Counted from the first letter of the stretch, positions 1 through 8,986 are shown. The stretch is DNA of 64,000 bases from Georgenia satyanarayanai (GCF_900116375.1 NZ_UETB01000001.1:503802-567801); one strand, 5' to 3'. Notes: generated by a model from the letters alone, not told the origin. Program-made: numbers and translations.

Positions 1-328
1 TGTTGCGCGGGTCGCGGGAGTAGGCCTCGTCGGTGAAGGGGTCGACGATGGAGAAGTTGACGACGAGCGTCTTCTCCTTGCGGAACGGGTCGATGAAGGC
101 GCTCGTCACGTCCGGGATGAGCTTCATGTCGGACTCGTGGATCGCCTGGAACCCGCGGATCGAGGAGCCGTCGAACATGAGGCCGTCGGTGAAGGCGTCA
201 GCCGCGAAGGACTCGACGGGGATGTTGAAGTGCTGCATCACGCCCGGCAGGTCGCAGAAGCGGACGTCGACGAACTTGACGCCCTCCTCCCGGGTGAAGG
301 CGATGGCCTCCTCGGCATTGCTGAACAT
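1..328 (-). CDS. glnA: Type I glutamine synthetase, N-terminal part (runs off the window)
   Basis: Condenses glutamate and ammonia to glutamine with ATP in the cytoplasm. About 109 N-terminal residues are visible. The reverse-strand translation reads [11 protein letters not shown] and then contains [18 protein letters not shown] and YSRDPRN, which are typical of the GlnA beta-grasp and start of the catalytic domain. I chose the ATG at 328 because GAGGAG lies just upstream. An in-frame ATG at 346 would add six residues. The C-terminal part, including any adenylylation tyrosine, is outside the window. A GlnR-type box precedes the gene. Assignment is near certain. Confidence 0.95.
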   Translation of the reverse strand, partial: MFSNAEEAIAFTREEGVKFVDVRFCDLPGVMQHFNIPVESFAADAFTDGLMFDGSSIRGFQAIHESDMKLIPDVTSAFIDPFRKEKTLVVNFSIVDPFTDEAYSRDPRN

Positions 329-386
329 GTACCGCTCCTCTGGCATGGGATTCCGGGGGACCGTCACGGTCCCGACGTCGACGAAC

Positions 387-392
387 GTTATC
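387..392 (-). promoter_or_regulatory. Possible glnA -10 element (GATAAC)
   Basis: On the reverse strand GATAAC lies about 60 nt upstream of the glnA ATG and just downstream of the GlnR-type box, so a bound activator would sit over the -35 region. The hexamer deviates from TANNNT in its first two bases, so this is an inference from position. Confidence 0.4.
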
Positions 393-400
393 GGCGCCGC

Positions 401-438
401 GTTTCGTCGTCGTCACCCCTATGTGTCCGGCATGTTAC
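401..438 (-). promoter_or_regulatory. Double GlnR-type binding box upstream of glnA
   Basis: Read on the reverse strand, the site consists of GTAAC, 6 nt, GACAC, 6 nt, GTGAC, 6 nt, GAAAC. This matches the actinobacterial GlnR pattern gTnAC-n6-GaAAC repeated twice with exact 6-nt spacers and one mismatch (GACAC). It lies just upstream of a possible -10. It implies nitrogen control of glnA by a GlnR regulator that is not in this window. Confidence 0.8.
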
Positions 439-463
439 GTGGACGACGACGGCGGGGGCTGCG

Positions 464-835
464 TCAGGTGCGGACGATCCGCGTCCCGGCCCACACGTCG
501 TGCAGACCTCGCCCGTCCAGGCCCCAGACGACCGGCGGGATGACGAGGCACAGGCTCGCGGTGCGGATGAGCACCTGGAGGGGGCGCGCCGCTCCGCCGT
601 CGACGGCGCGGACCCGCAGCCCGAGCAGGGTGTGGCCGATGGTGGCGCCCCGCGTGGCGAGCAGGAGGAGGGTCATGACGGCGAGGACGCCGACGGTCGC
701 CAACGGGTGGTAGTCGAGGAAGCCCGCGGAGATCGCCGACGCGATGGCCCAGTCGACGGCGAGGGCGAGGACGCGCCGGCCCAGCGGCGCCTGGACGGTG
801 CTCGCCTCGGCGGTCACGGACGGCTCCTGTCTCAC
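464..835 (-). CDS. RDD family membrane protein
   Basis: Small integral membrane protein of 123 residues with hydrophobic stretches near residues 24-42, 45-62 and 90-106. The family name comes from conserved Arg-Asp-Asp. Here the first segment reads GRRVLALAVDWAIA, and GATIGHTLLGLRV is the usual second block. It starts 2 nt after the stop of the upstream DUF4191 gene, so the two are probably co-transcribed, and glnA follows. The same trio occurs next to glnA1 in mycobacteria. Its function is not established; RDD proteins have been proposed as transporters or envelope proteins. Confidence 0.85.
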   Translation of the reverse strand: MRQEPSVTAEASTVQAPLGRRVLALAVDWAIASAISAGFLDYHPLATVGVLAVMTLLLLATRGATIGHTLLGLRVRAVDGGAARPLQVLIRTASLCLVIPPVVWGLDGRGLHDVWAGTRIVRT

Positions 836-837
836 GC

Positions 838-1560
838 TCAGCGTCCGCGCATGCCCTTGCGGTCGGGACGCGCACGCATCGGGTCCACGCCCTTGGGGAT
901 CGGCGGGCGCGAGGACTGCAGTGCGCGCAGCCGCTTGGACACGGCCGCGACCTCGGCCTTGGAGAGGCTGGGCCGGAGCTTCTGGATGGTTCGCACGAGC
1001 TTGGGCAGCGAGGTCTGCCCCTCGTCGCGGCCGACCTCGACGAGGTGGATCGTCACGTTCGGCGCCACCCGCGCGACCTTCTTGCGCTCACCCTCGAGGA
1101 GGCGCTTGACGCGGTGGCTGGGCCCCTCACCGATGAGGACGACGCCGGGACGTCCGACGGCACGGAAGACGACGTCCTGGGTGCGCGGGTCGATGGCCAC
1201 CGGCTGCTCCTCGACGTTCCACCCGCGGCGGATGGTCCCCAGGGCGGAGGCGGAGGCGCCGGGCGTGCCCTCGATACGCGAGTAAGCGGCCCGCTCGGCG
1301 CGCCGGGAGAGCAGGAGCATGACGACGATGAGCGCGACGGGCAGGCTCAGCAGCGTCACGTACACCGGGTGCCCGACGGCCAGACCGATGACGAGCCCGA
1401 GGGCGAGGATCCCCACGAAGGCACCGAGGAGCCACCAGACGATCGAGGGCTGCGCCTCGCGGGTCATCTGGAAGACTTCCCACAGCTGGTGGTACCAGCG
1501 CTTCTTCTTCTGCTTCGGCGCGGCGCCCTCGGCGGCGTCCTTGTTCTTCTTCAGGGCCAT
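838..1560 (-). CDS. DUF4191 family membrane protein
   Basis: Conserved actinobacterial protein of unknown function, 240 residues. I started it at the ATG giving MALKKNKD; the open frame extends further upstream but without family similarity. It has a lysine-rich N-terminus, two membrane spans at about residues 40-62 and 66-86, then a soluble domain (RGWNVEEQPVAIDPRTQDVV) and a basic proline-rich tail. It is first of the DUF4191-RDD pair upstream of glnA. TAGGAT lies 8 nt before the start codon, suggesting a short or absent leader. Confidence 0.85.
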   Translation of the reverse strand: MALKKNKDAAEGAAPKQKKKRWYHQLWEVFQMTREAQPSIVWWLLGAFVGILALGLVIGLAVGHPVYVTLLSLPVALIVVMLLLSRRAERAAYSRIEGTPGASASALGTIRRGWNVEEQPVAIDPRTQDVVFRAVGRPGVVLIGEGPSHRVKRLLEGERKKVARVAPNVTIHLVEVGRDEGQTSLPKLVRTIQKLRPSLSKAEVAAVSKRLRALQSSRPPIPKGVDPMRARPDRKGMRGR

Positions 1561-1656
1561 GATCGCCAATCCTACCGGCCTTCCGAGGTGCCTCTGCTGC
1601 CTCCGGGCCTGTGGATGACGCCAGCGGGCCGCGCCGTGGTGCGCTTGGCTTGGACC

Positions 1657-3210
1657 ATGGCACGACGACGGCGCACCCCTGGCGTGACGGGTGGCACGCG
1701 CCCGCCGCAGCTGCCGGGCCACGAGGTCGTCGGCACGGCCGGTTTCGGCGCGAACGGGGCGGTGTGGTCGGCGCGTGACCGGTCCGGGCGGGACGTCGTC
1801 ATCAGCGTGCTCGCCCTACCGCCTGGAGAGGCGGGCACGGCGCAGCTGCGGCGCCTGGCCGCGCTGCGCCCCGGCGCCCACCCCCACCTCGCCTGCATCC
1901 GCCAGGTGCTCGCCCTGGACGGTGCTCGGTGCGCCGTCGTCAGCGACCGCGTCCCGGGACCCACGCTCGCCACGGTGCTGGCGGCCCGGGGGTCGCTGCG
2001 GCCGCCCGAGCTCGCCGGTCTGCTCAGTGCGCTGGGCAGCGCCCTCGGCCACCTCCACGAGCGCGGGGTCGTCCACGGGGACGTGTCGCCGGCGAACGTC
2101 GTCGTCACGGGCGACGGCGTCCCGGTCCTCGTCGACCTCGCCGGGCAGGGCGCCCACGAGCTCGGCACCCCCGGTTTCGTGCCGCCCGAGCGGGAGCGGG
2201 GCAGCGTGGCGGGCGCGCCCGGTGACGTGTGGGCGCTGGCGCGGCTCGTCGAGTGGGCGGCCGGTCCGGTGCCGGACCCCCATCTGCTCCGGCTGCTGGG
2301 TCCAGCGCTCGACGCCGTGCCGGACCGCCGTCCGTCCGCGCGCGACCTCGCGAGCCGGGCCCCGGGCATCGGCCCTGCCGCTCCGGTGGCCGTGCCGCCC
2401 GCCGCCGCGCTGGCCCAGGCGCGGATGCGCGACGACGTCGCCACCACCCGCAGGCGCGCACCCACCCGCCGGGAACGGGAGGCCGAGCGGAGCGCGGGCC
2501 GTCCTGCGGGGACCCGTGGTCGTGTGGTCGCGGCGCAGGCGGCGGGCACCGCCCCTGCGGGGCGCCCGGGCCCGGCCACGGCCGGTGGAGGTCCGGCCCC
2601 GCCCGGCCGGACGGCCGCCCGGGCTGTCCCCGGCGCACACGCGCGCGCCCCGGCTGGACCGGCACGGGCCACGCAGGCGGCCCGACACGTGCGTGAGCAG
2701 GCCCTGCCCACCCCGTGGCTCGGTGGCGCCCTCACTCTCGGGGTGGCGGCACTGCTCACCGGGCTCATCGTCTGGTCGGCGCCGGGGGAGCGGTCCGCCG
2801 GCTACGGTCACGGACCGGCGGCCATGGGCGCGGAGCAGTACACCCAGGTGGTCGGCACGCTGCTGGCCCGGCGCGACGGCGCGCTCGTGGCCGGCGACGC
2901 GGCGGCCCTCGCGGCCACGACGGTCCCCGGAGGTCCCGCGGCACGTGAGGACGTCGCTCTCCTCGACCGTCTCGCGGCGACCGGGACGGAGCTGGAGAAC
3001 CTGCGCACCGAGGTGGGCGCCGTGGACGGTGTGACGGCGGTGGACGAGGGCGTCGCCGTCGACGTCGTGCTCGTCCAGGAGGCGCACGAGCGCGTGGTGG
3101 CGGGCCGACGGACGACCGTCCCGGCGCAGGAGCCGGCCTGCGCCCGGCTCGTCCTGGAGGTGGGCCCCGGCGAGGCGTGGCGGCTGCTGGACAGCGGCCC
3201 GTGCCCCTGA
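1657..3210 (+). CDS. Membrane-anchored protein kinase-like protein, probable pseudokinase
   Basis: A 517-residue protein with a Ser/Thr kinase fold, an Ala/Pro/Arg-rich linker, one membrane span at about 352-371 (LGGALTLGVAALLTGLIVW) and an extracytoplasmic domain of about 145 residues with no family I recognise. The glycine loop GTAGFGANGAVW is present. The beta-3 lysine is missing (VVIS where VAIK is expected), HRD is HGD, and DFG is DLA. HGDVSPANVVV keeps the catalytic Asp and the Asn. Loss of the lysine suggests weak or no phosphotransfer, hence a sensor or scaffold role by inference. It is divergent from DUF4191. The ATG at 1657 has no clear ribosome site. Confidence 0.7.
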   Translation: MARRRRTPGVTGGTRPPQLPGHEVVGTAGFGANGAVWSARDRSGRDVVISVLALPPGEAGTAQLRRLAALRPGAHPHLACIRQVLALDGARCAVVSDRVPGPTLATVLAARGSLRPPELAGLLSALGSALGHLHERGVVHGDVSPANVVVTGDGVPVLVDLAGQGAHELGTPGFVPPERERGSVAGAPGDVWALARLVEWAAGPVPDPHLLRLLGPALDAVPDRRPSARDLASRAPGIGPAAPVAVPPAAALAQARMRDDVATTRRRAPTRREREAERSAGRPAGTRGRVVAAQAAGTAPAGRPGPATAGGGPAPPGRTAARAVPGAHARAPAGPARATQAARHVREQALPTPWLGGALTLGVAALLTGLIVWSAPGERSAGYGHGPAAMGAEQYTQVVGTLLARRDGALVAGDAAALAATTVPGGPAAREDVALLDRLAATGTELENLRTEVGAVDGVTAVDEGVAVDVVLVQEAHERVVAGRRTTVPAQEPACARLVLEVGPGEAWRLLDSGPCP

Positions 3211-3221
3211 GGCAGGAAGAC

Positions 3222-3255
3222 GACGGGGCCCGCACCGGAAGGTGCGGGCCCCGTC
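3222..3255. terminator. Bidirectional terminator between kinase-like gene and sucB
   Basis: A perfect 15-bp stem (GACGGGGCCCGCACC and its complement) with a GGAA tetraloop lies between two converging genes. There is no strong T-tract. The inner stem GGGCCCGCACC recurs in the sigA terminator. Confidence 0.85.
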
Positions 3256-3268
3256 GGAGGGGAGGTGC

Positions 3269-5122
3269 TCAGAGGCCGAGCTCGGCCTCGAAGGCACCCT
3301 CCTCCAGGCGCTTCTTCACCGTCTGCAGGAAGCGGCCGGCGTCCGCACCGTCCACCAGTCGGTGGTCGTAGGTGAGGGGCAGGTAGACCATCGAGCGGAT
3401 GCCGATCGTCTCGTTGCCGTCCGCGTCCGCGACGACGACCGGGCGCTTGACGATCGCCCCCAGGCCGAGGATCGCGACCTCGGGCTGGTTGATGATCGGG
3501 GTGTCGAACAGCGCCCCGTTCGAGCCGAGGTTGGTGATCGTGAAGGTCGAGCCACCGAGCTCGTCCGGCTTGACCTTGTTGTCGCGGGTGCGGGCCGCGA
3601 GGTCCGCGACGCGCTTGGCGATGCCGGCGATGGTGAGGTCACCGGCCTCCTTGATCACCGGGACGAGCAGGCCGCGCTCGGTGTCGACCGCGATGCCGAT
3701 GTTCTCCTCGCCGTGGTAGACGATCTGGTCGCCCTCGATCGAGGCGTTGAGGCCCGGGTGGGCCTTGAGCGCCTCGGTCGCCGCCTTGACGAAGAACGGC
3801 AGGTAGGTGAGCTTGACGCCCTCCCGCTCCTGGAAGCTGTTCTTCGCGCGGGCGCGCAGCTTGGCGATGCGCGTGACGTCCACCTCGATGACCGTGGTCA
3901 GCTGGGCGGAGGTGTCGAGGGACTCGACCATGCGCTTGGCGATGACCTTGCGCAGGCGCGACATCTTCTCCGTCGTGCCGCGCAGCGGGGAGACCTCGGG
4001 GACCGAGGGCGCCTTGGCGGCGGGGGCCTCGGACGGAGCCGGGGCGGCCTGCTGCTGGGCCTTCTCCGCGGCGGCGAGGACGTCCTCCTTGCGGATCCGA
4101 CCGCCCACGCCCGTGCCCTGGAGGGACTCGAGCTCGACGCCCTTCTCCTTGGCGAGCTTGCGCACGATCGGGGTGACGTAGGAGGTCTTGGCGGTGTCCG
4201 CGGCGCTCGGGCGCTCGGGAGCCGGGGTGGTCGAGGCCTCCTGCGGCGGGGTCTGCTGCTGCTCCGCCTTCGGCTGCTCGGACTCGTTGGACCGGGGTGC
4301 CGCCTCCTCGGAGGGGACGGTGCCGGTCGCCGCGCCCTGGTGCTGGTCGGCGCGCTGCTCGGAGGGCTGCTCGGCCTCCTTGGCCTGCTCCTCGGCGTCC
4401 TGCGGGGTCTCCTCGGTCGCGGACGCGGACGCGGACGCGGACTCGGAGCCGCCGCTCTCGCCGCCGATGACGGCGAGGTCGGTGCCGACGTCCACGGTCT
4501 CGTCCTCCTGGACGAGGATCGTGCTCAGCACACCGGCGTAGGGGGAGGGGACCTCGGTGTCGACCTTGTCGGTCGAGACCTCGAGCAGCGGCTCGTCGAC
4601 CTCGACCTGCTCGCCCTCGTTCTTCAGCCAGCGGGTGACGGTGCCCTCGGTGACGGACTCACCGAGCGCCGGCATCTGGACCTTCTGGCCCTCGCCGGAC
4701 CCGGACGAGCCGGACCCGGCCTGCTGCTTGGCCTCCGTGGCGACCTCCTGCTCGGAGGGCTCGGAGGACTCCTCCGAGGCGGGCTCCTCCTTTTCGGCGG
4801 GCGACTCGTCGGACTGGCCCTCGTCCTCGGCGGGCTCCTCGGCGGGCTGCTCGTCCTGCGCGGGAGCGGCGTCGCCGCCGCCCTCACCGGAGCCGATGAC
4901 GGCGAGCTCGGCGCCGACCTCGACGGTCTCGTCCTCCTGGACGAGGATCTTCTCGAGCACGCCGGCGAAGGGCGAGGGGACCTCGGTGTCGACCTTGTCG
5001 GTCGAGACCTCGAGCAAGGGCTCGTCGACCTCGACGCGGTCCCCCTCGTTCTTCAGCCAGCGGGTGACGGTTCCCTCGGTGACGGACTCGCCCAGGGCGG
5101 GCATCTGCACGGAGTCGGACAT
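3269..5122 (-). CDS. sucB: 2-oxo acid dehydrogenase E2 component, dihydrolipoamide acyltransferase
   Basis: E2 core of a 2-oxo acid dehydrogenase complex, 617 residues. Two lipoyl domains, at about residues 3-77 and 148-222, each carry the lipoylated lysine in STDKVDTE (first at Lys43). They are joined by long Ala/Glu/Pro/Ser linkers. A peripheral subunit-binding domain follows at about 315-350 ([17 protein letters not shown]), then the acyltransferase domain ending in DHRLVDG, the catalytic His motif. In mycobacteria the equivalent E2 serves pyruvate and probably 2-oxoglutarate, so the acyl group transferred is uncertain. lpdA lies 26 nt upstream on the same strand and supplies E3. Confidence 0.9.
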   Translation of the reverse strand: MSDSVQMPALGESVTEGTVTRWLKNEGDRVEVDEPLLEVSTDKVDTEVPSPFAGVLEKILVQEDETVEVGAELAVIGSGEGGGDAAPAQDEQPAEEPAEDEGQSDESPAEKEEPASEESSEPSEQEVATEAKQQAGSGSSGSGEGQKVQMPALGESVTEGTVTRWLKNEGEQVEVDEPLLEVSTDKVDTEVPSPYAGVLSTILVQEDETVDVGTDLAVIGGESGGSESASASASATEETPQDAEEQAKEAEQPSEQRADQHQGAATGTVPSEEAAPRSNESEQPKAEQQQTPPQEASTTPAPERPSAADTAKTSYVTPIVRKLAKEKGVELESLQGTGVGGRIRKEDVLAAAEKAQQQAAPAPSEAPAAKAPSVPEVSPLRGTTEKMSRLRKVIAKRMVESLDTSAQLTTVIEVDVTRIAKLRARAKNSFQEREGVKLTYLPFFVKAATEALKAHPGLNASIEGDQIVYHGEENIGIAVDTERGLLVPVIKEAGDLTIAGIAKRVADLAARTRDNKVKPDELGGSTFTITNLGSNGALFDTPIINQPEVAILGLGAIVKRPVVVADADGNETIGIRSMVYLPLTYDHRLVDGADAGRFLQTVKKRLEEGAFEAELGL

Positions 5123-5148
5123 GACCTGGTGTCTCCTTCGATCGAGGG

Positions 5149-6531
5149 TCAGTTGTGGGAGTGCAGCGGCTTGCCCGCGAGGGCGAGAGCTGCCTCGCCG
5201 AGGGCCTCGTTCTGCGTCGGGTGGGCGTGGATGAGGGAGGCGACGTCGTCCGGGTACGCCTCCCAGTTGACGATGAGCTGCCCCTCGCCGATGAGCTCGC
5301 CGGCGCGGGAGCCGATCATGTGGACGCCCACGATCGGGCCGTCCTTCTGACGGACCAGCTTGACGAAGCCGGTGGTCTGCAGGATCTGGCTCTTGCCGTT
5401 TCCGGCGAGGTTGAAGTCGACCGTCTCGATCTCGCCGTACTGCTCCTTGGCCTGCGCCTCGGTGAGGCCGACCGAGGCCACCTCGGGCTCGCAGTAGGTG
5501 ACGCGCGGGATGCCGGACTCGACGATCGCCTGCGGCTTGAGGCCGGCGATCTCCTCGGCGACGAACACGCCCTGCTGGAAGCCGCGGTGGGCGAGCTGGA
5601 GGCCGGGGACGATGTCACCGACGGCGTAGATGTTGGCGACGCCCGTGTGGAGACGCTCGTCGGTGAGGACGAAGCCGCGCTCCATGGGAACGCCCTGCTC
5701 CTCGTAGCCGAGGTTCGCCGTCGCCGGCCCACGGCCGACGGCGACGAGCAGGAGCTCGGCCTCGTAGGTCTTGCCGTCCTCGGTGGACACGACGACGCCG
5801 GAGTCGTTCTGCTCGACGCCGGAGAAGCGGGTGCCGGTCGCGAAGGCGATCTTGCGCTTGCGGAAGGCACGCTCGAGAGCCTTGGACAGGGCGATGTCCT
5901 CGTTCGGGACGAGGTTCGGCAGCGCCTCGATGATCGTGACGTCCACCCCGAAGGACTTCCAGACGGAGGCGAACTCCACGCCGATGACGCCGCCACCGAG
6001 GACGATCGCGCTCTTCGGCACGTAGTCGAGGTTCAGGGCCTGCTCGCTCGTGATGACCCGGCCGCCGATCTCCAGGCCGGGCAGGGAGCGGGCGTAGGAG
6101 CCGGTCGCGAGGATGATGTTGCGGCCGCGGTAGGTGGTGCCGTCGACCTCGACGGTGTCCTGACCGGTGAGGCGCCCCCAGCCGGTGATGTAGTCGATCT
6201 TGCCGGCCTTGATCAGGCCCTGCAGACCCTTGTACAGGCGGCCGACGACACCGTCCTTGTACGTGTTGACCGTGGGCATGTCGATGCCCTCGAAGGAGCT
6301 GTTGACGCCGACGTTGGAGCTGTGCTGGATCTCGTCAGCGACGGCGGCGCTGTGGAGGAGGGCCTTGGTGGGGATGCACCCGCGGTGCAGGCAGGTGCCG
6401 CCGACCTTGTCGGCTTCGATCAGGGCGATGGACAGCCCGAGCTGGGCGGCGCGCAGTGCAGCCGCGTAGCCTCCGCTTCCGGCTCCCAGGATGACCAGGT
6501 CGTAGACATTTCCTTCAGGGCTGTCGGTCAC
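5149..6531 (-). CDS. lpdA: Dihydrolipoyl dehydrogenase (E3)
   Basis: FAD enzyme that reoxidises dihydrolipoamide with NAD+. It is 460 residues from the GTG at 6531, chosen because GAGGAGAGG precedes it; a GTG at 6549 would place that ribosome site inside the gene. Visible motifs: FAD-binding [10 protein letters not shown] at 16-25, the redox disulfide GGTCLHRGC (Cys47/Cys52), NAD-binding [10 protein letters not shown], and C-terminal HPTQNE with the catalytic His-Glu. It is probably co-transcribed with sucB. E1 and the lipoate synthesis genes are not in the window. Confidence 0.95.
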   Translation of the reverse strand: MTDSPEGNVYDLVILGAGSGGYAAALRAAQLGLSIALIEADKVGGTCLHRGCIPTKALLHSAAVADEIQHSSNVGVNSSFEGIDMPTVNTYKDGVVGRLYKGLQGLIKAGKIDYITGWGRLTGQDTVEVDGTTYRGRNIILATGSYARSLPGLEIGGRVITSEQALNLDYVPKSAIVLGGGVIGVEFASVWKSFGVDVTIIEALPNLVPNEDIALSKALERAFRKRKIAFATGTRFSGVEQNDSGVVVSTEDGKTYEAELLLVAVGRGPATANLGYEEQGVPMERGFVLTDERLHTGVANIYAVGDIVPGLQLAHRGFQQGVFVAEEIAGLKPQAIVESGIPRVTYCEPEVASVGLTEAQAKEQYGEIETVDFNLAGNGKSQILQTTGFVKLVRQKDGPIVGVHMIGSRAGELIGEGQLIVNWEAYPDDVASLIHAHPTQNEALGEAALALAGKPLHSHN

Positions 6532-6651
6532 AAACCTCTCCTCGAGCACACGTGGATCCCGGCTGGCAGCCGGAGCTTGTCGTCCATCTTGTCACCGTCC
6601 ACGCTACGGGGACCACCTGACACAGTGTCCGTCCGGTCACAGCCGGAGCCG

Positions 6652-6657
6652 TACGCT
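6652..6657 (+). promoter_or_regulatory. -10 TACGCT, leaderless start
   Basis: TACGCT ends exactly 6 nt before the ATG at 6664, placing transcription start at or next to the start codon. Confidence 0.6.
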
Positions 6658-6663
6658 TGACGC

Positions 6664-6990
6664 ATGCGGTTGTTCTCCCGACGCAAGCACCAGGGCTCGA
6701 CGAGCACCGAGGTTCCCCCCGCGCAGCGACGCGCGGAGGTCACCGCCCACTTCCGTGACTTCGTCGCGACCCGTGTCGGGGTCGAGGCGTACATCGAGCC
6801 GCCCACCCCCAACGACCCGACGACGATGGTCCTCGTCGCTCGCACGGGGGAGTGGACGCGCCGGCGGATCCCGGACCCCAAGGCCGCGTGGGCGCTGGCC
6901 CGCGAGCTGGAGATCCCCGTCTACGACGTCAACCTCACCGGCTACCCGAGCAGCATGCGCCGCTGGAGCGCCGCCCAGCGCAGGAAGTAA
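6664..6990 (+). CDS. Small conserved hypothetical protein
   Basis: A 108-residue soluble, basic protein starting MRLFSRRKHQGS. I do not recognise a named domain. The central part (HFRDFVATRVGVEAYIEPP) and the end (YDVNLTGYPSSMRRW) look folded. It has no signal peptide or membrane span. It is divergent from lpdA and convergent with pepA. Its TAA stop codon lies inside the left arm of a palindromic repeat. A -10 hexamer 6 nt before the ATG supports the start. Confidence 0.7.
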   Translation: MRLFSRRKHQGSTSTEVPPAQRRAEVTAHFRDFVATRVGVEAYIEPPTPNDPTTMVLVARTGEWTRRRIPDPKAAWALARELEIPVYDVNLTGYPSSMRRWSAAQRRK

Positions 6991-7071
6991 CAACTCAGCT
7001 CTCGACGAGGGGTTGGTGCCCCTGCGTCGAGGGCTGAGGGGGTTCCCCTGCGTCGAGAGCTGAGTTGTTAC
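6987..7071. repeat. Palindromic repeat, family A, between convergent genes
   Basis: Arms of 21 bp at 6987-7007 (GTAACAACTCAGCTCTCGAC and one base) and 7051-7071 are perfect inverted copies, separated by 43 bp. The GTTAC ends face outward. The loop holds a partial third copy (CGTCGAGGGCTGAGGG at 7025-7040). A block of about 26 bp (GGGGTT..CCCCTGCGTCGAG) is tandemly duplicated. The left arm includes the stop codon of the gene before it; pepA ends 5 nt beyond the right arm. It may terminate transcription from both sides. Confidence 0.85.
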
Positions 7072-7075
7072 CGGG

Positions 7076-8554
7076 TCAGCGGATGGCGGCCTTCTCCAGG
7101 ACGGTCAGGAGGGTGCGCACGCCCATGCCGGTGCCGCCCTCGGGGGTGTAGCCGCGGGGGCTGCCCTCGTTGAAGGCGGGGCCGGCGATGTCGAGGTGGG
7201 CCCACGGGGTGTCCCCGACGAACTCCTTGAGGAACAGGCCGGCGACGAGCATCCCGCCGAAGCGGTCCCCCATGTTCGCGATGTCGGCCACCTGGGACTT
7301 CATCGAGTCGGCGAGCTCGGCGGGCAGCGGCATCGGCCAGAACTGCTCACCGGCGGCGCCGGCGGCGGCCACCACCTCCTCGCGCACGTCGTCGGTGCCC
7401 ATGACGGCGCCCACCTGTGAGCCGAGCGCGACCATCTGCGCACCGGTCAGCGTCGCGATGTCGATGAGGAGGTCGGGGTTCTCCTCGCCGGCGGCGACGA
7501 GCGCGTCGGCCATGACGAGGCGGCCCTCGGCGTCGGTGTTGAGGACCTCGACGGTCTTGCCGCCGCGGATGGTGATGACGTCGGAGGGGCGCTGCGCGGT
7601 GCTCGAGGGCATGTTCTCGGCCAGCGCCAGCCAGCCGGTCACCCGCACGGGCAGCTCGAGGGCCGCGGCGGCGAGGACCGTGTGGAGCACGGTCGCGGCG
7701 CCGGCCATGTCCATCTTCATCGTCTCCATACCCTTGGCGGGCTTGATGGACAGGCCACCGGAGTCGAAGGTGATGCCCTTGCCCACCAGGCCCACGTGGG
7801 CCTTGGCGCGCGCGGGGGAGTAGGTCACCTTGACGAGGCGCGGGGGACGGGCCGAGCCCATGCCCACGCCGACGAGGCCGCCGAAGCCGCCGGCCGCGAG
7901 CTCCTTCTCGTCCAGGACGGTGACCTTGACCTTGGTGCCCTTGGCCCCGGCCGTCGCCTCCTCGGCGAAGGACTGCGGGTACAGGTCCGCGGGGGAGGCG
8001 TTGACGAGGTCGCGCACACCGGCCACGGCGCCGGCGACGACGACGGCGCGGGCGTGGGCCGCCTTGGCCTCCTTGGACCTCGCGACGTCCGAGACGAGCT
8101 CGAGGCGGGCCACCGGTGCGGTGCGCGTGGTGCGGTAGCGGTCGAAGCTGTAGGCGCCGAGGAGTGCGCCCTCGGCGACGGCTCCGACCTGCTCGGCCGT
8201 GGCGGCCGGGAGGGCGAGCGCGACGTCGGCGGTCCCGGCGAGGGAGCGCACGGCCGCGCCGGCGGCGCGGCGCAGCGCCTCGAGGTCCGCGCCGCCCTCG
8301 CCCACCGGGCCCACGCCGGTGAGGACGACGACGTCGGCCGCCAGGTCCTTGCCCGCCGCCACGCGCAGCACCTCGTCCGCCTTGCCGGAGACCCCGAGGG
8401 CCGGCAGCAGCGAGGTCAGCGTCTTGACGGTCGACGAGGGGAGGTCCGCGCCGGGGACGAGGACCGTCTCCTCCCCGCGCCGGCCGACGGCGACGACGAC
8501 GGCGTCGGCCTGGATGCGAGCAACGTTCTTGGTGGTCAGCGTCAGTTCAGTCAC
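7076..8554 (-). CDS. pepA: Leucyl aminopeptidase, M17 family
   Basis: Dinuclear-metal cytosolic aminopeptidase, 492 residues, the usual M17 length. The variable N-terminal domain is followed by the catalytic domain with VGKGITFDSGGLSIKPA (metal ligand Asp and catalytic Lys region), MKMDMAGAA, and NTDAEGRL, the family signature with metal-binding Asp and Glu. I started it at the GTG at 8554 (VTELTLTTKN). Upstream residues in the open frame are low-complexity and TAGCAT lies 7 nt before this GTG. The gene converges on the family A repeat. Confidence 0.95.
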   Translation of the reverse strand: MTELTLTTKNVARIQADAVVVAVGRRGEETVLVPGADLPSSTVKTLTSLLPALGVSGKADEVLRVAAGKDLAADVVVLTGVGPVGEGGADLEALRRAAGAAVRSLAGTADVALALPAATAEQVGAVAEGALLGAYSFDRYRTTRTAPVARLELVSDVARSKEAKAAHARAVVVAGAVAGVRDLVNASPADLYPQSFAEEATAGAKGTKVKVTVLDEKELAAGGFGGLVGVGMGSARPPRLVKVTYSPARAKAHVGLVGKGITFDSGGLSIKPAKGMETMKMDMAGAATVLHTVLAAAALELPVRVTGWLALAENMPSSTAQRPSDVITIRGGKTVEVLNTDAEGRLVMADALVAAGEENPDLLIDIATLTGAQMVALGSQVGAVMGTDDVREEVVAAAGAAGEQFWPMPLPAELADSMKSQVADIANMGDRFGGMLVAGLFLKEFVGDTPWAHLDIAGPAFNEGSPRGYTPEGGTGMGVRTLLTVLEKAAIR

Positions 8555-8561
8555 GAGCCCG

Positions 8562-8567
8562 ATGCTA
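8562..8567 (-). promoter_or_regulatory. -10 TAGCAT for pepA
   Basis: On the reverse strand TAGCAT ends 7 nt before the pepA GTG, consistent with a leaderless or near-leaderless transcript. Confidence 0.5.
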
Positions 8568-8620
8568 TCCGGACCGTCAGGGCACGTCGTGGCGCGCCGG
8601 GGCGCCGCTTCCCGCGCCGT

Positions 8621-8626
8621 TAGGAT
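8621..8626 (+). promoter_or_regulatory. -10 TAGGAT, leaderless start
   Basis: TAGGAT ends exactly 6 nt before the GTG at 8633. Confidence 0.6.
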
Positions 8627-8632
8627 GACGCG

Positions 8633-8986
8633 GTGCTCCCCGTCGCTCTCATCGTCTCGGTCCTTGCGGCCGCGCTCGGTGTGTGGGCACTCGTCTTCGC
8701 GGTGACCGACCGCGCGGTCGTGCTGCGCCAGCTCATCGCGGGGGGCGTGGTCGAGGGGGCGCTCGTCGTCCAGGGCCTCGTCCTCGCGGTGGAGCAGGTG
8801 ACGGGCTCGCTCACGAGCGACCCGGTCCTCCTGTGGGGCTACCTGCTCGTCGCGATGATGCTCCTGCCGGGAGCGGCGCTGGCGGCGTTCGTCGAGCGGA
8901 CCCGCTGGAGCTCGGTCGTCCTGGTCGTCGCGGCCTTCACCATCATCGTCATGGAGCTTCGGATGTGGCAGCTGTGGCAGGCATGA
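8633..8986 (+). CDS. Small four-span membrane protein, unknown function
   Basis: A 117-residue hydrophobic protein with predicted spans at about residues 3-25, 32-53, 67-86 and 92-110. No family is recognised. The GTG start is supported by a -10 hexamer 6 nt upstream. Its stop overlaps the next start by 4 nt (ATGA), so the two membrane proteins are translationally coupled and may act together. Confidence 0.7.
   Translation: MLPVALIVSVLAAALGVWALVFAVTDRAVVLRQLIAGGVVEGALVVQGLVLAVEQVTGSLTSDPVLLWGYLLVAMMLLPGAALAAFVERTRWSSVVLVVAAFTIIVMELRMWQLWQA

Noticed and set aside
137-1285. Long rightward frame over the glnA-RDD-DUF4191 genes
   Set aside because: Antisense to three recognisable genes; its Arg/Gly/Asp-rich translation is the usual shadow of high-GC codons.
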